Positions 7,971-16,414 are shown, counted from the first letter of the stretch. The stretch is 64,000 bases of DNA from Amycolatopsis regifaucium (GCF_001613935.1 NZ_LQCI01000034.1:166521-230520); one strand, 5' to 3'. Notes: a model not told the origin generated them from the sequence alone. A program made the numbers and translations.

Positions 7971-8662
7971 CGCGCCGCCCGCCGGACCACGTACCCCACG
8001 CCGCGCACGGTGTGGATCAGCGGCTCGTCACCGTCGTCGAGTTTGCGGCGCAGGTGCGAGATGACGAGTTCGACCACATTGGACCGGCCGCCGAAGTCGT
8101 ACTCCCACACGTGGTCGAGGATCTGCGCCTTCGACAGCACCGAGGGCGAACGCCGCATGAGGTAGCGCAGCAGTTCGTACTCGGTCGGCGTCAGCTCGGC
8201 GGGTTTGCCGCCGCGCGCGACCTCGCGGGTGTCCTCGTTCAGGGTCAGGTCGCCGACCCGCAACAGCGCCGCCTTGGCCTGGTTCGTGCTCCGCCGCAGG
8301 ACCGCGCGCAGCCTCGCCATCAGTTCCTCGACCGAGAACGGCTTGACGAGGTAGTCGTCGCCGCCCCGGGTCAGCCCGGCGACGCGGTCCGCGGTCGCGT
8401 CCTTCGCGGTGAGGAAGACGACGGGCACCGCTGTCCCGGCCTCGCGGAGTTTGTCCAGCACGGTGAACCCGTCGATCCCGGGGAGCATCAGGTCGAGCAC
8501 GACGATGTCGGGCGCGAATTCGGCGGCGCGTTCGAGCGCGGCCTCGCCAGAGCCGGCGGTGACGGCTTCCCAGCCTTCGTACCTGGCGACGGTGGCCACC
8601 AGGTCGGCGATATGCGGCTCGTCGTCCACCACGAGCAGGCGGACGGGGTTCTCGGTGTGCAC
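7967..8662 (-). CDS. OmpR-family response regulator
   Basis: A 231-residue regulator with a receiver domain (acidic pair VVDDE, phospho-Asp in VVLDLMLPGIDG, switch Thr in FLTAKD, Lys in YLVKPFS). The winged-helix DNA-binding domain has ELTPTEYELLRYL and the recognition region SNVVELVISHLRRKL. I place the start at GTG 8662, nine bases after GGAGG; an ATG at 8671 directly abuts that site. It is the partner of the kinase gene it overlaps. An 11-bp direct repeat in the divergent region upstream is a likely binding site. Confidence 0.93.
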   Translation of the reverse strand: MHTENPVRLLVVDDEPHIADLVATVARYEGWEAVTAGSGEAALERAAEFAPDIVVLDLMLPGIDGFTVLDKLREAGTAVPVVFLTAKDATADRVAGLTRGGDDYLVKPFSVEELMARLRAVLRRSTNQAKAALLRVGDLTLNEDTREVARGGKPAELTPTEYELLRYLMRRSPSVLSKAQILDHVWEYDFGGRSNVVELVISHLRRKLDDGDEPLIHTVRGVGYVVRRAAR

Positions 8663-8711
8663 GAGGCCCATCCTCCGTGAACGCGCGCGCGAGGGCGAGG
8701 CGGGAACCCAT

Positions 8712-8733
8712 CCGACAGCAAGCCGACAGGTTC
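8712..8733. promoter_or_regulatory. Tandem 11-bp direct repeat, candidate response-regulator box
   Basis: Two CCGACAG units start 11 bp apart (CCGACAGCAAG then CCGACAGGTTC), and a third GACAG follows at 8740. The repeat lies between the divergent response-regulator gene and the ferric-reductase operon. OmpR-type regulators bind head-to-tail repeats with one helical turn spacing, so this is the best candidate operator for both units. Confidence 0.4.
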
Positions 8734-8798
8734 CGCCCAGACAGGTCACAGCTTGGCACCGCAGGGTCGGTATTGAACCGGACCGGAAGGGACCACGT

Positions 8799-10154
8799 GT
8801 GACCACCATGACGCAGACCGCCGTGAGACCGCGCCCGGCGATCCGTCCCAGGATCGCGGCACGTGCGGGGCTCTTCACCTTCCTGGGGGCCAACGTGGCC
8901 GCCGTGACCATGCTGTTCTTCTCCGCCGGGCCCTCGGACAACGTCCTCATCGGCATCGGCAGGCTCGCCGGGTTGTACGGGGCGCTGGCGATGGCGTTCC
9001 AGCTGCTGCTGGTCGCCCGGCTGCCGTGGCTGGACCGCCGTCTCGGCATGGACCGGCTCACCGGCTGGCACCGCTGGACCGGGTTCGGCCTGCTGTGGAC
9101 GCTGCTCGCCCATTTCGTCTTCATCGTCTTCGGTTACGCGCAGGTCGAGGACAACGGCGTGGGGGACGAGTTCGTCACGATGGTGACCGAACTGGAGGGG
9201 ATCCTGCGCGCTGTCGTCGCGTTCGCGCTGATCCTGCTCGTCGGCGCCGTCTCCGCGCGCTTCGCCCGACGTCGTCTGGCGTACGAGACCTGGCACTTCA
9301 TCCACCTCTACGCCTACGCCGCGGTCGTGCTGGCGTTCACGCATCAGATCGCGCTGGGCGGATCGTTCACGTCGTCGCCGGGGGCACAGGCCTATTGGTG
9401 GGCGCTGTGGGGTGTCGCGCTCGGCTCGGTGCTCGCCGGCCGCGTGGTACTGCCGCTGGCGCGGAATCTGCGCCACCGGTTGAAGGTCGTCGCCGTGGTC
9501 CCCGAATCCCACGACGTCGTCTCGGTGTACATGACCGGCGAACACCTCGACAAAATGCCCGCGAAGGCCGGACAGTTCTTCCTGTGGCGCTTCATGACCA
9601 GGGATCGCTGGTGGCAGGCCAACCCGTTCTCGCTGTCCGCCGCGCCCGACGGCCGCACCCTGCGGCTGACCGCGAAGGCGGCCGGTGACGGCAGTGCGTC
9701 GTTGCGTTCGCTGAAGGTCGGCACGCGGGTGTTCGCCGAAGGGCCGTACGGCGCGTTCACCACGATGCACCAACGGAAACCGGACGCGCTGCTGGTCGCG
9801 GGCGGGGTCGGGATCACGCCGATCCGCGCGCTGCTGGAGGAGATCTCCGGGCACGTCGTGGTGCTCTACCGCGTGCGCGGCGAAAACGACGCCGTCCTGC
9901 TGCCGGAACTGATGGGGCTGGCACGGGCGCGCGGCGCGGTCGTCCGGGTCCTCAGTGGACCGTCCGATCCGGCCGGTCCGCACGGTCCGGTGCTCGGGCC
10001 GCACAACCTGCGGCGGATGGTGCCGGACGTGGCGGACCGGGACGTCTTCGTGTGCGGTCCGCCCGGGATGACCTCGGCGACGTTGCGCAGTCTGCGCGAA
10101 CTGCGCGTGCCGGGTCAGCAGGTCCACGCCGAACGCTTCAGCCTCGCCGCCTGA
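8799..10154 (+). CDS. Ferric-reductase-like transmembrane oxidoreductase with FAD/NAD domain
   Basis: A 451-residue protein. Its N-terminal half is a ferric-reductase-like haem-binding membrane domain of about six helices, with candidate haem histidines in GWHRWTGFG, LLAHFVF, TWHFIHLY and FTHQIAL. The C-terminal half is a ferredoxin-NADP reductase module: FAD motif PFSLS, NAD-binding LLVAGGVGITPIRALLEE, and the closing CGPPGM. It would pass electrons from NAD(P)H across the membrane. GTG 8799 follows GGAAGGG at good spacing. It heads an operon with an FMN-binding protein and ApbE, implying an electron relay to a flavinylated envelope protein. Confidence 0.88.
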   Translation: MTTMTQTAVRPRPAIRPRIAARAGLFTFLGANVAAVTMLFFSAGPSDNVLIGIGRLAGLYGALAMAFQLLLVARLPWLDRRLGMDRLTGWHRWTGFGLLWTLLAHFVFIVFGYAQVEDNGVGDEFVTMVTELEGILRAVVAFALILLVGAVSARFARRRLAYETWHFIHLYAYAAVVLAFTHQIALGGSFTSSPGAQAYWWALWGVALGSVLAGRVVLPLARNLRHRLKVVAVVPESHDVVSVYMTGEHLDKMPAKAGQFFLWRFMTRDRWWQANPFSLSAAPDGRTLRLTAKAAGDGSASLRSLKVGTRVFAEGPYGAFTTMHQRKPDALLVAGGVGITPIRALLEEISGHVVVLYRVRGENDAVLLPELMGLARARGAVVRVLSGPSDPAGPHGPVLGPHNLRRMVPDVADRDVFVCGPPGMTSATLRSLRELRVPGQQVHAERFSLAA

Positions 10155-10172
10155 GCCAGGGAGTCCCCGATC

Positions 10173-10592
10173 ATGAAGAAGACCATCGTCGCCGCCACGG
10201 TCGCCCTTTCGGCCGCCGGCTTCCTCGGTGTCTGGCTGTACGAACCGGATCCGCTCGGCTCGGAAACCGTGGCCGTCGCCGCACCCGCACCGCCGAGCAG
10301 GTCCACTTCGGACGGTGGCGCCTCCGAGGGTGCGGAACGCACCTTGGACGGCTCGGTCGAAAGCAACCGCTACGGCACCGTCCAGGTACGGCTGGTGATC
10401 TCGGCCGAGGACAGGATCGCCGAAGTGCGGCTGCTGCAACGACCGGCCAGCGGGCGCGGGGTCGCCGCGATCCCCGTGCTGCAGGAGGAGACGCTGACCG
10501 CGCAGAGCGCCGACATCGACACCGTCTCCGGGGCGACGGCCACGAGCGAGTCGTACGTCAAATCGCTGCAGGCGGCACTGGACGCCAGATGA
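10173..10592 (+). CDS. FMN-binding domain protein, likely flavinylated and membrane-anchored
   Basis: A 139-residue protein with an N-terminal hydrophobic segment (about residues 4-22) acting as signal or anchor, a short low-complexity linker and an FMN-binding domain. The covalent attachment motif DTVSGATATS places FMN on Thr122. ApbE attaches FMN by a phosphoester bond to this Thr in related proteins. It sits between the ferric-reductase-like gene (18 bp, GGGAG ribosome site) and apbE (4-bp overlap). The likely job is to accept electrons from the membrane reductase on the outer face; the final acceptor is unknown. Confidence 0.88.
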   Translation: MKKTIVAATVALSAAGFLGVWLYEPDPLGSETVAVAAPAPPSRSTSDGGASEGAERTLDGSVESNRYGTVQVRLVISAEDRIAEVRLLQRPASGRGVAAIPVLQEETLTAQSADIDTVSGATATSESYVKSLQAALDAR

Positions 10593-11326
10593 ACCGCGTC
10601 GAGCAGGTGATGGGACTACCGGTCTCGGTCGACGTCCGGGCGGGCGGCCACCTCGCCGAGCTCGCTGTCGACGGCGTCTTCGGCTGGTTGCGCGAGGTCG
10701 ACGCCCGGTTCAGCCCGTTCAAGGCAGGCAGCGAGGTCTGCCGCTACGACCGCGGCGAACTCGCGCCGTCGGAACTGAGCGACGACCTGCTCGAGGTCCT
10801 TTCGCTGTGCGACCACTACGAACGGCTGTCCGGCGGGGCGTTCACCGCCCGGCTGCCCGGACGGCGGCTCGACCCGAACTCGGTGGTCAAGGGCTGGGCG
10901 GTGCGGCGGTCGGCGGCGTTGCTGCGGGCCGAAGGGCTGGACGTCTTCTGTATCAACGCGGGCGGGGACGTCGTCACCTCCGGTGAACCGGAACCCGGCC
11001 GCCCCTGGCGGGTCGGCATCCGGCATCCCGAACAGCCGGACGCGATCTGCGCCGTGGTGGAGTCGTCCGGCGGTGCCGTCGCGACGTCGGCGGAATACGA
11101 GCGCGGCGCGCACATCCTGGACGGGCGGACCGGGCTCCCGGCCACCGGGCTGCTGAGTGTCACGGTCGTCGCCGACGACCTTGTCACGGCGGATTCCCTG
11201 GCCACGGCCGCTTTCGCGATGGGGACCGAAGGGATCTCCTGGGTCGCGTCGCAGCCGGGTTGCCAGGTGCTGGTCATCGACGCGGAACGGCAGGTGCACC
11301 GGTCGCCGGGGCTTCGGCTCGGTTAA
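10589..11326 (+). CDS. apbE: FAD:protein FMN transferase
   Basis: Transfers the FMN moiety of FAD to a Thr of a target protein. The 245-residue product has the family landmarks DARFSPFKAGSEVCRY near the N-terminus, VVKGWAVRRSAALL, INAGGDVVTSG, the HILDGRTGLPATG loop and the Mg-site region TADSLATAAFAMG. No signal peptide is visible, unlike Gram-negative ApbE, so it probably acts before or during export. Its ATG overlaps the stop of the FMN-binding protein gene, its evident substrate. Confidence 0.92.
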   Translation: MNRVEQVMGLPVSVDVRAGGHLAELAVDGVFGWLREVDARFSPFKAGSEVCRYDRGELAPSELSDDLLEVLSLCDHYERLSGGAFTARLPGRRLDPNSVVKGWAVRRSAALLRAEGLDVFCINAGGDVVTSGEPEPGRPWRVGIRHPEQPDAICAVVESSGGAVATSAEYERGAHILDGRTGLPATGLLSVTVVADDLVTADSLATAAFAMGTEGISWVASQPGCQVLVIDAERQVHRSPGLRLG

Positions 11327-11368
11327 ACCGTTGGCCGGGTTCCTCGGGCTCGGGCAGACTGCGGCGTC

Positions 11369-11749
11369 ATGACCTCTGTCGTACAGAATTTCTTCTTCGA
11401 CTGCGCCGACGCCTACGAACTGGGGCGGTTTTGGAGCGGCGTCGTCGGCAAGCCGATGGCGGACGACGATCGGCCCGGAGACCCCGAAGCGATCATCGAA
11501 CTCGACAACGGCGTGACCCTGTTCTTCGGGCAGGTCCCGGAGCCGAAGACGGTGAAGAACCGGATCCACCTCTGTCTCCAGCCGGACATCCCGCGCGACG
11601 AGGAGGTCGAGCGTCTGCTGAAGCTCGGCGCGACCCTCCTGCACGACCGGCGCAATCCCGACGGCACCGGCTGGGCCGTCCTCGGCGACCCCGAAGGCAA
11701 CGAATTCTGCGTGCTGCGCAGCGCCGCCGAAAGGGCAGCCACTTCATGA
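11369..11749 (+). CDS. VOC/glyoxalase-like protein
   Basis: A 126-residue protein of the vicinal-oxygen-chelate superfamily (glyoxalase-like subset common in actinomycetes). It has the pattern FDCADAYELGRFWSGVVG, a central RIHLCLQPD strand and the C-terminal GWAVLGDPEGNEFCVL motif. The metal site is partly degenerate, and no reaction can be assigned. It overlaps the next gene by four bases, suggesting a functional pair with the methyltransferase. Confidence 0.8.
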   Translation: MTSVVQNFFFDCADAYELGRFWSGVVGKPMADDDRPGDPEAIIELDNGVTLFFGQVPEPKTVKNRIHLCLQPDIPRDEEVERLLKLGATLLHDRRNPDGTGWAVLGDPEGNEFCVLRSAAERAATS

Positions 11750-12570
11750 CGGACTACGTGACCGTCAACCGGGCGAACTGGGACGAACGCGCCCCGGCGC
11801 ACGCGGCGTCGGCGGATTATGGCTACGAACGATTCGTGCAGGACCCCGCGCACCTCAGCGGTGTGGTCCGCTTCGACCGGCCGCTGCTCGGTGAGATCGA
11901 CGGCCTGCGCGGAGTGCATCTGCAGTGCCATATCGGCACCGACACGCTTTCCCTGGCACGGCTCGGGGCGCGGATGACCGGACTCGATTTTTCCCCGGCC
12001 GCGCTGGAGATCGCGCGACGGCTGGCCGGCGAGGCGGGCGCGGAGATCGACTATTACGAGTCCGATGTGTACAGTGCCGCCGACGTACTGGGCACCGGGG
12101 AATTCGACCTCGTCTACACGGGAATCGGCGCCATCTGCTGGTTGCCCGACATCGCCCGCTGGGGACAGGTCGTCGGCTCGCTGCTCAAGCCGGGCGGGCG
12201 GCTGTTCATCCGGGACATGCACCCGATGCTGGGCACCCTCGACGAGACCCAGCCCCTGATCACGCCGCACTATCCGTACTTCGAGCAGGCCGAACCGCTG
12301 GTGTTCGACGAGCCGGGGACCTATGTGGACACCGACGTGGAGTTCCGGCACAACCGGGCGCACGAGTGGAACCACGGGCTTGGCGAGATCGTCATGTCGC
12401 TGCTCGATGCCGGCCTGACGCTGACCCGGCTGGTGGAGCACGACAGCGTGCCGTGGAACGCGTTGCCCGGCTTCATGACCCTGGACGCCGCGACGGAGGA
12501 ATGGCGGCTGACGAAGGATCCCCAGCGGCTGGCGGCGAGCTTCACCATCGAAGCCGTCAAACGCATTTAG
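11746..12570 (+). CDS. Class I SAM-dependent methyltransferase
   Basis: A 274-residue methyltransferase. The AdoMet-binding motif I region is GVHLQCHIGTDTLSLARLGA, followed by acidic motif MTGLDFSPAALEIAR and motif III-IV FDLVYTGIGAICWL. The Cys in motif I (LQCHIGTD in place of the usual LDLGCGTG) is characteristic of one actinobacterial small-molecule methyltransferase subfamily. The substrate is unknown. The ATG overlaps the VOC gene stop. The stop codon lies inside a solo copy of the palindrome arm found complete at 13641-13704. Confidence 0.85.
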   Translation: MTDYVTVNRANWDERAPAHAASADYGYERFVQDPAHLSGVVRFDRPLLGEIDGLRGVHLQCHIGTDTLSLARLGARMTGLDFSPAALEIARRLAGEAGAEIDYYESDVYSAADVLGTGEFDLVYTGIGAICWLPDIARWGQVVGSLLKPGGRLFIRDMHPMLGTLDETQPLITPHYPYFEQAEPLVFDEPGTYVDTDVEFRHNRAHEWNHGLGEIVMSLLDAGLTLTRLVEHDSVPWNALPGFMTLDAATEEWRLTKDPQRLAASFTIEAVKRI

Positions 12571-12619
12571 AGGACTGAACGCTTGTCCCAGGCCCGGCGA
12601 GGTTTGGAGAATGGACGGT

Positions 12620-13630
12620 ATGTCGAGTGAATCCCGACGGCCGCTGGTCGCCGTCGCCGCCCTGGGCGGCACCATCTCCATGGTCCCCGGCGACGGGCAA
12701 GACCACGCGGTCCCCCGGCTCAGCGCCACGGATCTCCTCGGCGGTCTCGGGGAGAACCTGGAGATGGACGTCAGCGCGGAGACACTCGCGGGCATTTCCA
12801 GCGCGTCGATGGACTTCGCGACGCTGATCAGGACCCGCGACTGGGCCGCGCGAGCCGTCGACGAAGGCGCCCAAGGCGTCGTCGTGGTCCAGGGCACGGA
12901 CACGCTCGAAGAGACGGCGTATTTCTTCGAGCTGACTTGGGGTTCCGAGGCGCCGATCGTCATCACCGGCGCCATGCGCAATCCCAGCCTGCCCAGCGCG
13001 GACGGCGCGGCGAACCTGCTCGCCGCGCTGACCGTCGCGGCCGAACCCCGCAGCCGGGGACGCGGTTCGCTGGTCGCGTTCAACGACGACGTCCACCTCG
13101 CGCGCTGGGTCCGCAAAACGCATTCGAGTCACGTCGAGGCGTTCTCGTCGAACCCCGCCGGTCCGCTCGGCCTGCTCGCGGAGGGCGCGGTGCACTACTT
13201 CCACCCGGTCGCCCCGCGCCCGGCGGCGTTGTCGTTGGAGAACGCCGACTTCTCCGGGTTGGTGCCGATCGTCGAAAGTGGCGTCGAGGACACCGGAGAA
13301 GTGCTGGAGACGCTGGTCAAGGCCGGGGTCAAGGGCGTGGTGCTCGCCGCGAACGGGGCCGGGCACGTTTCGGCCGCGACCGCCGACGTCATCGAGCGCG
13401 CGCTGCCGGAGGTACCGATCGTGGTCGCCGGCCGCACCGGCGCCGGGCCGACGTTCCGGAGTACCTATGGCTTCCGTGGTTCGGAGTCGGACCTGATCGC
13501 GATGGGCGCGACCATGGCGGGCTGGCTCGACCCGCGTAAATCCCGGCTCCTGCTGCACACGCTGCTCGCCACCGGAGCGTCCCGGGACCGCGTCGAGGCC
13601 GAATTCCGCCTCCGGGGCGACCTCACCTGA
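12620..13630 (+). CDS. L-asparaginase family amidohydrolase
   Basis: A 336-residue type I/II asparaginase-like enzyme, converting L-asparagine to aspartate and ammonia. The first catalytic Thr is in VAALGGTISM near the N-terminus, and the second Thr-Asp pair is in VVVQGTDTLEETAYFFEL. There is no signal peptide, so the enzyme is cytosolic. ATG 12620 is favoured because GGAG lies 10 bases upstream; ATG 12611 is only one base from it. Specificity versus glutamine is not readable. A palindromic terminator closes the gene. Confidence 0.9.
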   Translation: MSSESRRPLVAVAALGGTISMVPGDGQDHAVPRLSATDLLGGLGENLEMDVSAETLAGISSASMDFATLIRTRDWAARAVDEGAQGVVVVQGTDTLEETAYFFELTWGSEAPIVITGAMRNPSLPSADGAANLLAALTVAAEPRSRGRGSLVAFNDDVHLARWVRKTHSSHVEAFSSNPAGPLGLLAEGAVHYFHPVAPRPAALSLENADFSGLVPIVESGVEDTGEVLETLVKAGVKGVVLAANGAGHVSAATADVIERALPEVPIVVAGRTGAGPTFRSTYGFRGSESDLIAMGATMAGWLDPRKSRLLLHTLLATGASRDRVEAEFRLRGDLT

Positions 13631-13640
13631 CCCCGACGCC

Positions 13641-13704
13641 CGCGTTTAGTCCTCTGAATGCGGTAGTTGCGCACGCAAGGAAGGCGTTCAGAGGACTAAA
13701 CGCG
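13641..13704. terminator. Bidirectional palindromic terminator
   Basis: Arms CGCGTTTAGTCCTCTGAATG (13641-13660) and its near-complement (13685-13704, one mismatch) are separated by 24 bases. It lies between convergent asparaginase and cysteine dioxygenase genes and includes the last codons of the latter. A related single arm occurs at 12563-12582. Confidence 0.7.
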
Positions 13705-14175
13705 GGTCGGGCCGGAGACGGGGTCCAGGTGGTACGGGCGCATGGCTCGGCGCTGGTGCCGGTAGACGTGCACGCTGACGGCGGGGTCCGGGCCCTCGTT
13801 GCGCACTTCGTGGATGTAGCCGGGACCGAAGACGCGTGACTGCCCGGCCGACAGCGAATGCAGCTCCGTCACCGCGCGCCCGTCGACGGCGCGCCGGGCG
13901 ACGGTTTCGCTCAGCTGCCCGCTGACCACGGTGAACGCGCCCGCGGCGAATTCGTGGTCGTGCAGGTCGGTGTGCTGGCCGGGCAGCCAGCTCATCAGCC
14001 AGATCTCCTGCAGTTCGTCGCTGTCGACGAGCGCGGAGAACCGCTCCTCCGGGTCATAGCGCAGCAGATGCCGCCAGCGGTCCCGGTCCGCCGCGAATTC
14101 GAGCGCGACGCGCACCGGGTGGCGCAGGGCGGGGTTTTCGGGAATGACGAGCGTGTTGTCCGGGACGGCGAACAT
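13696..14175 (-). CDS. Cysteine dioxygenase family cupin
   Basis: Oxidises cysteine (or a related thiol such as mercaptopropionate) to the sulfinate using Fe(II) and O2. The 159-residue protein has cupin motif 1 as GQHTDLHDHEFAAGAF, which supplies two Fe-binding His. Motif 2 is FGPGYIHEVRNEG, which supplies the third His. ATG 14175 has GAGGA seven bases upstream; the 35 upstream codons in the open frame are not conserved-looking. The gene runs towards asparaginase and stands alone, with an unusually long empty region upstream. Confidence 0.85.
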   Translation of the reverse strand: MFAVPDNTLVIPENPALRHPVRVALEFAADRDRWRHLLRYDPEERFSALVDSDELQEIWLMSWLPGQHTDLHDHEFAAGAFTVVSGQLSETVARRAVDGRAVTELHSLSAGQSRVFGPGYIHEVRNEGPDPAVSVHVYRHQRRAMRPYHLDPVSGPTRV

Positions 14176-14684
14176 GAAGAGGTCCTCGCAGAAGGAAAGA
14201 TCGTGTGGGCAGGGGTCGGAAGCTGGTTCACCGACAACAGCACTGGGCACACGAAAGGCACGCACACGCGACGGCGCCAAGACCCGAGAGGTCCCGCGAC
14301 ACAGTCATCCCACGTGCGAACATGCCCTCAGCGAACCAGTGCCGAGCCCGGCGGTCAACCGATCTCACCCCGTGGACCACGAGTCCGCCCTGGTCGGTCG
14401 CGATCGTGCGGTTCTCGATCCTCCGTAAGGGGCACAAGTCGAGCGGAAATGTCGACTTGCCGACTCGATCAGATAGGTATGTGAAGGCCCCCTTCACTGC
14501 GTCTAGCGCAATGAAGGGGGCCTTCACATACTCGAGAATACGGCCAAACTGGACATAAGCGGGCATTTCTCCGTGAATAGCGCCCTCTGTGGACGGTCAG
14601 CGAGGCTGGAGAGAGTTCGCCCTCGAGCCCCTTGGACCAAGCCGCCAACCTTGAGTTCCAAGCGCGTGAAGGCAGCTCCAGCGG
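14176..14684. other. 509-bp non-coding stretch between cysteine dioxygenase and gpsA
   Basis: No convincing gene was found. It should hold the cysteine dioxygenase promoter (right of 14175) and the gpsA terminator palindrome at 14478-14530. Open frames here lack ribosome sites and homology. This is where the conserved actinobacterial order would place ddl after gpsA; no ddl remnant is visible. Confidence 0.6.
14478..14530. terminator. Palindromic terminator downstream of gpsA
   Basis: A 19-bp perfect inverted repeat (14478-14496 with 14512-14530) contains GTGAAGGCCCCCTTCA, with a few extra pairs inside the loop. It lies about 155 bp after the gpsA stop on the minus strand, and is a member of the (G/A)TGAAGG palindrome family. 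Confidence 0.65.
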
Positions 14685-15710
14685 TCAGGACCACTCGTGC
14701 TTCTGCGACCGTCCGAGCAGCTCGGCACCCGCGCGCCGCGGGTCGACCCCTTCGTGGCACACGCGGTGCATCGCGTCGGTGATGGGCATGTCGACACCGA
14801 GGCTCAGCGCGAGTTCCCGGATCGACGTACACGACTTGACGCCCTCGGCGACCTGCCCGCCCGCGGCGTCCAATGCCTCCTGCAGGGTCTCTCCCCTGCC
14901 TAGCCGCTCGCCGAAGGTCCGATTGCGCGACAGCGGCGAGGAACACGTCGCCACCAGGTCGCCGACGCCGGCGAGCCCGGCGAAGGTGAGCGGATCGGCA
15001 CCGAGTTTCGCGCCGAGCCGCGCCATCTCGGCCAGCCCGCGGGTGATCAGCGTCGCCATCGTGTTGGTGCCGAGCCCCAGCCCGGCGGCCATCCCGCAGC
15101 TCAGCGCGATGACGTTCTTGCACGCCCCGCCGAGTTCGCAGCCGACGACGTCGGTGTTGGTGTACGGCCGGAAGTACTGATTGAAGCTCGCCTGCTGGAT
15201 CGCCTTGGCGTTGTCGTGGTCCGTGCACGCGACCACCGCGGCCGACGGCTGCCCCAGCGCGATCTCCTTCGCCAGGTTCGGCCCGGAAACGACCACGATC
15301 CGGCCGTCGTCGACGGCCGCGATCTCGGCGATGACCTGGCTCATCCGCTTGAGCGTGCCCAGTTCGACGCCCTTCGCGAGACTCACCAGGATCGCCTCGC
15401 GCGGCAAGAGACCGGACCACTCCGACAGATTGGTCCGCAGTGTCTGGCTCGGCACCGCGAGGACGACGGCCTGCGCGCCGTCGAGCGCCTCGGCCGGATC
15501 CGCCGTCGCGGTGATCCGTTCGGGCAGCTCGATATCGGGCAAATAGGACGAATTGCGGTGACGCTCCCGGATTTCCGCCGCGACCTCGGGCCGCCGGGCC
15601 CACATGGTCACGTCGCGGCCGGCGTCGCCGAGCACCTTGGCGAACGCCGTCCCCCACGACCCCGCGCCGAGCACGGTCAGGCGCTGGACCTCGGTGGCGG
15701 TTCCGGCCAT
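14685..15710 (-). CDS. gpsA: Glycerol-3-phosphate dehydrogenase [NAD(P)+]
   Basis: Reduces dihydroxyacetone phosphate to sn-glycerol-3-phosphate, feeding phospholipid synthesis in the cytosol. The 341-residue protein starts with the Rossmann motif VLGAGSWGTAFAKVLGDAG. It has the conserved substrate-site features KGVELGT, SGPNLAKEIA, the catalytic Lys region GACKNVIAL and GLGDLVATCSSPLSRNRTFG-like GVGDLVATCSS. It overlaps the upstream acyltransferase by one base (TGATG), so the two successive steps, G3P formation and acylation, are in one operon. Confidence 0.96.
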   Translation of the reverse strand: MAGTATEVQRLTVLGAGSWGTAFAKVLGDAGRDVTMWARRPEVAAEIRERHRNSSYLPDIELPERITATADPAEALDGAQAVVLAVPSQTLRTNLSEWSGLLPREAILVSLAKGVELGTLKRMSQVIAEIAAVDDGRIVVVSGPNLAKEIALGQPSAAVVACTDHDNAKAIQQASFNQYFRPYTNTDVVGCELGGACKNVIALSCGMAAGLGLGTNTMATLITRGLAEMARLGAKLGADPLTFAGLAGVGDLVATCSSPLSRNRTFGERLGRGETLQEALDAAGGQVAEGVKSCTSIRELALSLGVDMPITDAMHRVCHEGVDPRRAGAELLGRSQKHEWS

Positions 15711-16414
15711 CAGGCGTCGTCCTCCGGCTTCTTCGCGGGCGGTTCCTCCTGGCGGATCTCCGCGAGCAACGCGGTGATCTCGGTCATCATCAGCTCGGTG
15801 ACATCGCGCAGTTTGGACGCGCTGCGCGTGGAGCCGTCCTTGTAGGCCGACAAGTCCATCGGCTCCCCGACCAGGTGCGTGATCGTCTTGCGCGGGAACG
15901 GCGTGAACTTCTTCGTGTAGCCGTTGAAGATGTGGTTCGTGCCCCAGCGGGCGATCGGGATCACCGGCACGTCGGTCTCCAGCGCGAGCCGCGCGGCGCC
16001 GGTGAACGGCTTCTTCGGCCAGCCGTCGGGGTCCTTGCTGATCGTCCCCTCCGGATAGATCACGACGACCTTGCCGTCACGCAACGCCTGGTGGGCGGCC
16101 TTGAGACTGTCACCGGCGGCGGCCGAACCGCGGGAGACCGGGATCTGACCCGCGCCGACGAAGATCTTGCCGAAGACCGGTGTCCTGGTCAGGCTCTCCT
16201 TGCCGAGGAAACGCGGCACCCGCTTCTGCCGGTGCACGAAGACCGCGTCGACCGCCGGGTCCATGTGGGACACGTGGTTGAGCAGCAGCAACGCGCCGCC
16301 TTCGCGAGGGATCTTCTCGGCACCGCGGTAGACGCGCTTGCCGATGGCCGTCGCCGGATAGAACAGTACGGCGGCGACGCCAACCCAGAAGCCGCCCTTC
16401 TCACGTCGGGCCAA
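15710..16414 (-). CDS. 1-acyl-sn-glycerol-3-phosphate acyltransferase (PlsC-like)
   Basis: A 234-residue membrane-associated acyltransferase, likely converting lysophosphatidate to phosphatidate. The HX4D catalytic motif is NHVSHMDPA, and the glycerol-phosphate site is YPEGTISKD. An N-terminal hydrophobic stretch (FWVGVAAVLFYPATAI) should anchor it. I call a TTG start at 16414 because GAGGAGG sits seven bases before it and no ATG/GTG fits; longer frames upstream lack a site. The C-terminal tail is acidic and Pro-rich. Translationally coupled to gpsA. Confidence 0.9.
   Translation of the reverse strand: MARREKGGFWVGVAAVLFYPATAIGKRVYRGAEKIPREGGALLLLNHVSHMDPAVDAVFVHRQKRVPRFLGKESLTRTPVFGKIFVGAGQIPVSRGSAAAGDSLKAAHQALRDGKVVVIYPEGTISKDPDGWPKKPFTGAARLALETDVPVIPIARWGTNHIFNGYTKKFTPFPRKTITHLVGEPMDLSAYKDGSTRSASKLRDVTELMMTEITALLAEIRQEEPPAKKPEDDA

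Noticed and set aside
8028..10439. An 803-residue minus-strand frame opposite the ferric-reductase operon
   Set aside because: Composition is the Arg/His/Asp-rich pattern of a GC-rich antisense frame, and it conflicts with three clearly homologous plus-strand genes.
14176..14280. A Cys-containing leader peptide (MCVPFVC...) upstream of cysteine dioxygenase, as an attenuator
   Set aside because: Only two early Cys codons, no run of Cys, no clear ribosome site and no paired terminator hairpin before the gene.
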